In this document: positions 41,185 through 43,809 of the stretch, piece after piece
Numbering within the stretch: position 1 is the stretch's first letter
Layout: every line of letters begins with the position of its first letter
Assembly: GCF_001399685.1 (NCBI RefSeq)
Contig: NZ_JTHN01000024.1
Location: 1 to 43,809 of the forward strand
Length of the DNA stretch: 43,809 nt
Origin: Paenibacillus sp. A3
Lineage (GTDB): Bacteria > Bacillota > Bacilli > Paenibacillales > NBRC-103111
Reading direction: 5' to 3'
The notes under the pieces: model-generated
What the model was told of the DNA's origin: nothing
Database searches by the model: none
The model's input: only the letters and a program-made list of their open reading frames with translations
Position numbers and translations under genes: made by a program

Positions 41185-41698
41185 GAATTATCCGTATGCG
41201 GCTTCTGAAAAAGTATTGATATACTCCTTAAGTCTACTTATCAATACTACAACTGCTATCTTAGCAACACTTTTAATTTGTTTTTATACCGGACATCTTT
41301 CCGAAGCTTTTATTACAATTATGATTTTCTTGTTGTTACGCTATTTAAGCGGAGGTTTTCATCTCAAATCTGCGGTTGCATGCTGCATGTTTTCAACATG
41401 CTTATTAATTGGATTATCGCATGTTAATTTTGAATACTTAAAATACGGTCCGATCTTAGATACCGTTAGTATCATAATTTTTATATTAAAAGCCCCGGAA
41501 GGTTTGGAAAACGTTAGTCGTATTAATCCAAAGTTTTACCCATTATTAAAAATATTGTGTGTTATTTTAGTGGGTATGAACTTTTTTCTTCATTCCTCAT
41601 TACTTTCAGCTATTTTTATTGCTCAAGCGTTCACTCTTACAAAAATCGCATACTTATTGGTTTTCTTATTAGAAAGTAGGTGGAATAGTGAAATATAG
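41135..41698 (+). CDS. agrB: Accessory gene regulator B, autoinducer peptide protease
   Basis: 187 residues, membrane endopeptidase. The catalytic dyad is intact: His76 in RYLSGGFHLKS and Cys83 in VACC, seven residues apart as in S. aureus AgrB (His77/Cys84), with Arg70 also kept. Four to five further hydrophobic segments are visible. It would cut the C-terminal tail of AgrD and cyclise the peptide. It starts inside the upstream sensor-like gene and ends 11 bases into agrD, so all three are translationally linked. No agrC kinase or agrA gene lies in the window. Confidence 0.88.
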   Translation: MNWIELSANKIAKIIRENYPYAASEKVLIYSLSLLINTTTAILATLLICFYTGHLSEAFITIMIFLLLRYLSGGFHLKSAVACCMFSTCLLIGLSHVNFEYLKYGPILDTVSIIIFILKAPEGLENVSRINPKFYPLLKILCVILVGMNFFLHSSLLSAIFIAQAFTLTKIAYLLVFLLESRWNSEI

Positions 41699-41810
41699 AC
41701 TTGCAAAATATGCAAATTCCGTTCTTGCAATCCTCGCAATATTTTTTGCTTTTACGAGCACTTTGGTTGCGTACCGCCCAGAAACACCGGAAGAACTTCT
41801 CAAGAAATAA
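41688..41810 (+). CDS. agrD: Cysteine-less AgrD-type autoinducer peptide precursor
   Basis: 40 codons, GTG start with AGGTGG upstream, overlapping agrB by 11 bases. Three AgrD parts are visible: an amphipathic basic N-terminus (MKYRLAKYANSVLAILAIFF), a core (AFTSTLVAY) and the acidic recognition tail RPETPEELLKK. The core has no Cys, so a thiolactone is impossible. A lactone through Ser24 or Thr25 is possible (five-residue ring STLVA or TLVAY, or six-residue STLVAY), as with the Ser lactone of S. intermedius. Family assignment rests on position, size and tail. Confidence 0.75.
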   Translation: MKYRLAKYANSVLAILAIFFAFTSTLVAYRPETPEELLKK

Positions 41811-42336
41811 CGCCTTTGCTTTCTGGCTGGTAGTCCACAGCTCTGCCAGCCATATCCGTGCCCGTGGAGCTGAACAAGAGGTCGAGTGAAAGCGAAATCA
41901 TCATTCATTCCCCGGACGAACAATATTACTTCGATGTCTCCCCACATGCTGGACAGCTCCAACCTTGTTAAGGCCCCCCAAATATGACGCCTGCAAGGGC
42001 GATTTATTTCTCCCCTCTAGCCACCTCTCCTCCTCCGATTACGTCCCTAAATTTTCCGAAGAAGTTTATTTGAGCACATTTTCACAGAAACGGACGATTG
42101 CCATCTTCTCCGCTAAGAAGCAGACGGTTGGCCCACAGGCTGTCCGATGACGTTCGAAGATGACTTCGTCCTTCACCGAAAGCCTTAAGACGAAAAACAG
42201 CTCGATTTCTTTTCTCCCAAGGTTGCGACAAGATTCCAGGGTACATTTTGAGTTTCCTCTTCATGCAACTTTTTTCGCTGTATTTCGTTTATAAAGGAGG
42301 ATGGAGTCTAACCATACCATGGAAAGGATTTGAATT
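41811..42336. other. 526-base region with decayed coding-like sequence
   Basis: No intact gene. Short open stretches on the plus strand look protein-like: SESEIIIHSPDEQYYFDVSP near 41888-41947 and SEEVYLSTFSQKRTIAIFS near 42056-42112, in different frames and interrupted by stops. They may be remnants of a lost gene at the agr locus or chance. From about 42280 the sequence is the leader of the next gene, with AAAGGAGG at 42293-42300 and AAAGGA eight bases before its ATG. Confidence 0.45.
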
Positions 42337-43488
42337 ATGTCCGTACCGATGCCCGGCAGCCCTCGTCCTCAGACGACCGCTGCCGCTGCCGCAAAGAAAA
42401 AAAAGAAGCCGGTTAAAAAGAAGAAACGGCGTTCGTCCACCTTGGCCTCAATTACACTTTATACGTTCTTCTTCATGTTTTTGTTCGGAAGTGTGTTCAG
42501 CTTGTGGTTTTTTCTAACGGAAACCGGCACGAATCTGCGCATGATGATGGCAGATACAATTATTTCGACACAGCACCGCGATTGGGCAAAATACCTCATC
42601 GGCGAGGAAGAGCTCAAAAAACGGGTTGACCGGTACTGGGCGCAGTTCGACAAGTATTCCGAAATCAAGGATAAGGACCTTGTGCGCGTAGACCATAAAC
42701 CGGCGACAACGGTCGTCGAAAAAAAGCCTCCTGTTGAGATAGAAGACATTGAGGGGAAAAATTTTAAAGGCAAGCTGCTGATCGTAAACGATCCGAAATC
42801 GCTGCGCATCGCCGTCCCGGGCACACGCGGCAAGGGAGAAAAGGTTTCCTCGATGGTTAAACGACTGGGGGCCATTGCCGGCGTCAATGCGGGCGGGTTC
42901 GTCGATCCGGAATGGAAAGGCAACGGCTTTCAGCCGACCGGCCTCGTCATGTCGGGAGGAAAGATCTTCTATAACGACGGCGGTATGAACACGCGCAATC
43001 ACATCGTTGCCATCGATAAAGAAGGCAAGCTGATTGCAGGCAAATATACGCCAAACGAGTTGACCAAGATGGGCGTTCAGGAAGCGGTCACCTTCGCTCC
43101 GAAGTTTATCGTCAACGGCGTGGGCATGATCAAAAATCAGGCCGACGGCTGGGGGATCGCCCCCCGCACCTCGATGGCGCAAAAAGCCGACGGTACTATC
43201 ATGTTCGCCATCATCGACGGACGCCAGCCGGGATACAGCATCGGGGCGACGTTGTATGATATCCAGAATATTTTTCTGGAGCATGGCGCGGTTACAGCGG
43301 CCAACCTGGACGGCGGCTCATCGACCGTACTGGTCAAGGATAACAAGATCTTGAACAAGCCTTCCAGCGAGTACGGCGAACGGTATTTGCCTACCGCCTG
43401 GCTGGTGTTCGAAGACCCGTCCAAAGCGAATATCAAGAACATTTGGGAAGGACTCGACCCAAGCAAGATCGATCCGTCCAAATGGTAA
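42337..43488 (+). CDS. Phosphodiester glycosidase family (NAGPA/DUF2233) membrane-anchored protein
   Basis: 383 residues. A very basic N-terminus (KKKKKPVKKKKRR) leads into one membrane helix (ASITLYTFFFMFLFGSVFSLWFF), so the body is outside the cell. The C-terminal domain has the family blocks GAIAGVNAGGFVD, PTGLVMSGGKIFYND, IAPRTSMAQKADGTIMFAIIDG, and AANLDGGSSTVLV. Human NAGPA removes GlcNAc from mannose-6-phosphate; bacterial members act on wall or exopolysaccharide phosphodiesters. Monocistronic with its own terminator. Confidence 0.88.
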   Translation: MSVPMPGSPRPQTTAAAAAKKKKKPVKKKKRRSSTLASITLYTFFFMFLFGSVFSLWFFLTETGTNLRMMMADTIISTQHRDWAKYLIGEEELKKRVDRYWAQFDKYSEIKDKDLVRVDHKPATTVVEKKPPVEIEDIEGKNFKGKLLIVNDPKSLRIAVPGTRGKGEKVSSMVKRLGAIAGVNAGGFVDPEWKGNGFQPTGLVMSGGKIFYNDGGMNTRNHIVAIDKEGKLIAGKYTPNELTKMGVQEAVTFAPKFIVNGVGMIKNQADGWGIAPRTSMAQKADGTIMFAIIDGRQPGYSIGATLYDIQNIFLEHGAVTAANLDGGSSTVLVKDNKILNKPSSEYGERYLPTAWLVFEDPSKANIKNIWEGLDPSKIDPSKW

Positions 43489-43505
43489 TCATCCGTCAAA
43501 AACCA

Positions 43506-43546
43506 AACGGGATCTCAGGCATAACGCCGAAGATCCCGTTTTTTTT
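43506..43546. terminator. Terminator of the phosphodiester glycosidase gene
   Basis: AACGGGATCT (43506-43515) pairs with AGATCCCGTT (43531-43540), followed by six T. Confidence 0.9.
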
Positions 43547-43559
43547 GCAAATCCCGAGC

Positions 43560-43706
43560 TTAGTGCTCCTCGCGTTCGACCGTCGTAGCTGCTATAGACG
43601 CTTCGGCTGCGGCTACATCGTCTGTGCCGTTTTCCGATTTGCCGCTGCGCCACGATTTCACTTCCTGACTCACTTGAACCGCCGCCTGCTTCGCTTTTCC
43701 CGCCAT
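43560..43706 (-). CDS. Possible short or fragmentary protein at the window edge
   Basis: The frame from ATG 43706 encodes 48 residues beginning MAGKAKQAAVQVSQEVKSW and ending TTVEREEH, hydrophilic and Ala/Glu-rich. No ribosome site precedes the ATG. A similar Ala/Lys-rich frame (KWKESTTAGSDKAQAAAEG) lies just upstream (43720-43809) in another register, so this may be the 3' part of a frameshifted gene that starts beyond the window. Function unknown. Confidence 0.35.
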   Translation of the reverse strand: MAGKAKQAAVQVSQEVKSWRSGKSENGTDDVAAAEASIAATTVEREEH

Positions 43707-43809
43707 CTACAACGTCTGTGCGTCATAACCCTTCCGCCGCAGCCTGCGCCTTATCCGATCCGGCGGTGGTGCTCTCCTTCCACTTTTCCCCAAAATCTCT
43801 TCACAGTTT

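Noticed and set aside
42301..42333. Ten-codon ORF just before the phosphodiester glycosidase gene
   Set aside because: The GGAGG abuts the ATG with no spacing, and the main gene has its own AAAGGA.
1..43809. CRISPR arrays, tRNA or rRNA genes, complete insertion sequences
   Set aside because: No regularly spaced repeats, tRNA-like cloverleaf with TTCGANTC or transposase gene was found on either strand.

Overview
The window reads as chromosome of a spore-forming, fairly GC-rich Bacillota bacterium, most likely Paenibacillaceae (Paenibacillus/Cohnella type). The basis is Gram-positive Shine-Dalgarno sequences, lipoproteins with Bacillota signal peptides, a YtvI-type sporulation permease, a gamma-D-glutamyl-diamino acid endopeptidase, glutamate racemase, BdbC, AgrBD and YpsC homologues. 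No rRNA, tRNA, CRISPR array or intact insertion sequence was found. Most of the window is ordinary chromosomal DNA. About 38.7-41.8 kb is visibly AT-rich and looks like an acquired island.

Layout. 0-1.8 kb: the 3' end of an MFS transporter, then a two-gene unit of a heme-oxygenase-like (possible diiron) protein and a STAS-like protein. 1.8-7.9 kb: a catabolic uptake locus (lipoprotein binding protein, ATPase, two permeases, M20 peptidase) facing a divergent IclR regulator, with paired operators and a cre-like site between them. 8-11 kb: O-methyltransferase, RNA methyltransferase and two CBO0543-like membrane proteins. 11-12.6 kb: a c-di-GMP-I riboswitch with its own terminator ahead of a small unknown protein and a DUF2935 protein. 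12.6-18.7 kb: an MFS transporter, a phytase-like esterase-domain protein with a copper-amine-oxidase-type domain, a DUF1450/HesB-like pair, a YtvI-like permease, a DUF1232 protein and a DJ-1/PfpI protein. 18.8-22.4 kb: cell-wall genes (LysM/M14 endopeptidase, glutamate racemase, PdaA-like deacetylase lipoprotein).

22.4-27.8 kb: a giant secreted subtilase split in two by a frameshift. 28-31.5 kb: GH4 alpha-galactosidase, BdbC, an AraC regulator whose probable operators overlap the missing -35 of the GH4 promoter, and a small secreted/membrane protein. 31.6-34.9 kb: a GH15 glucoamylase-like enzyme overlapping a glucose-dehydrogenase-like gene, which suggests coupled release and oxidation of glucose. 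35-38.5 kb: regulatory genes (a divergent XRE pair, and a methyltransferase/HTH-TPR operon).

38.7-41.8 kb is the most unusual region. It holds three sensor-like polytopic membrane proteins related to the AgrC input domain but without kinase domains (one is a multiply frameshifted pseudogene), then agrB with its catalytic His/Cys intact, then a 40-codon agrD whose precursor has no cysteine. No kinase or AgrA-type regulator is encoded nearby. Cleavage of this precursor could give only a Ser/Thr lactone or a linear peptide, and the nearby sensors have no obvious output. The window closes with a phosphodiester glycosidase family protein and an uncertain fragment.
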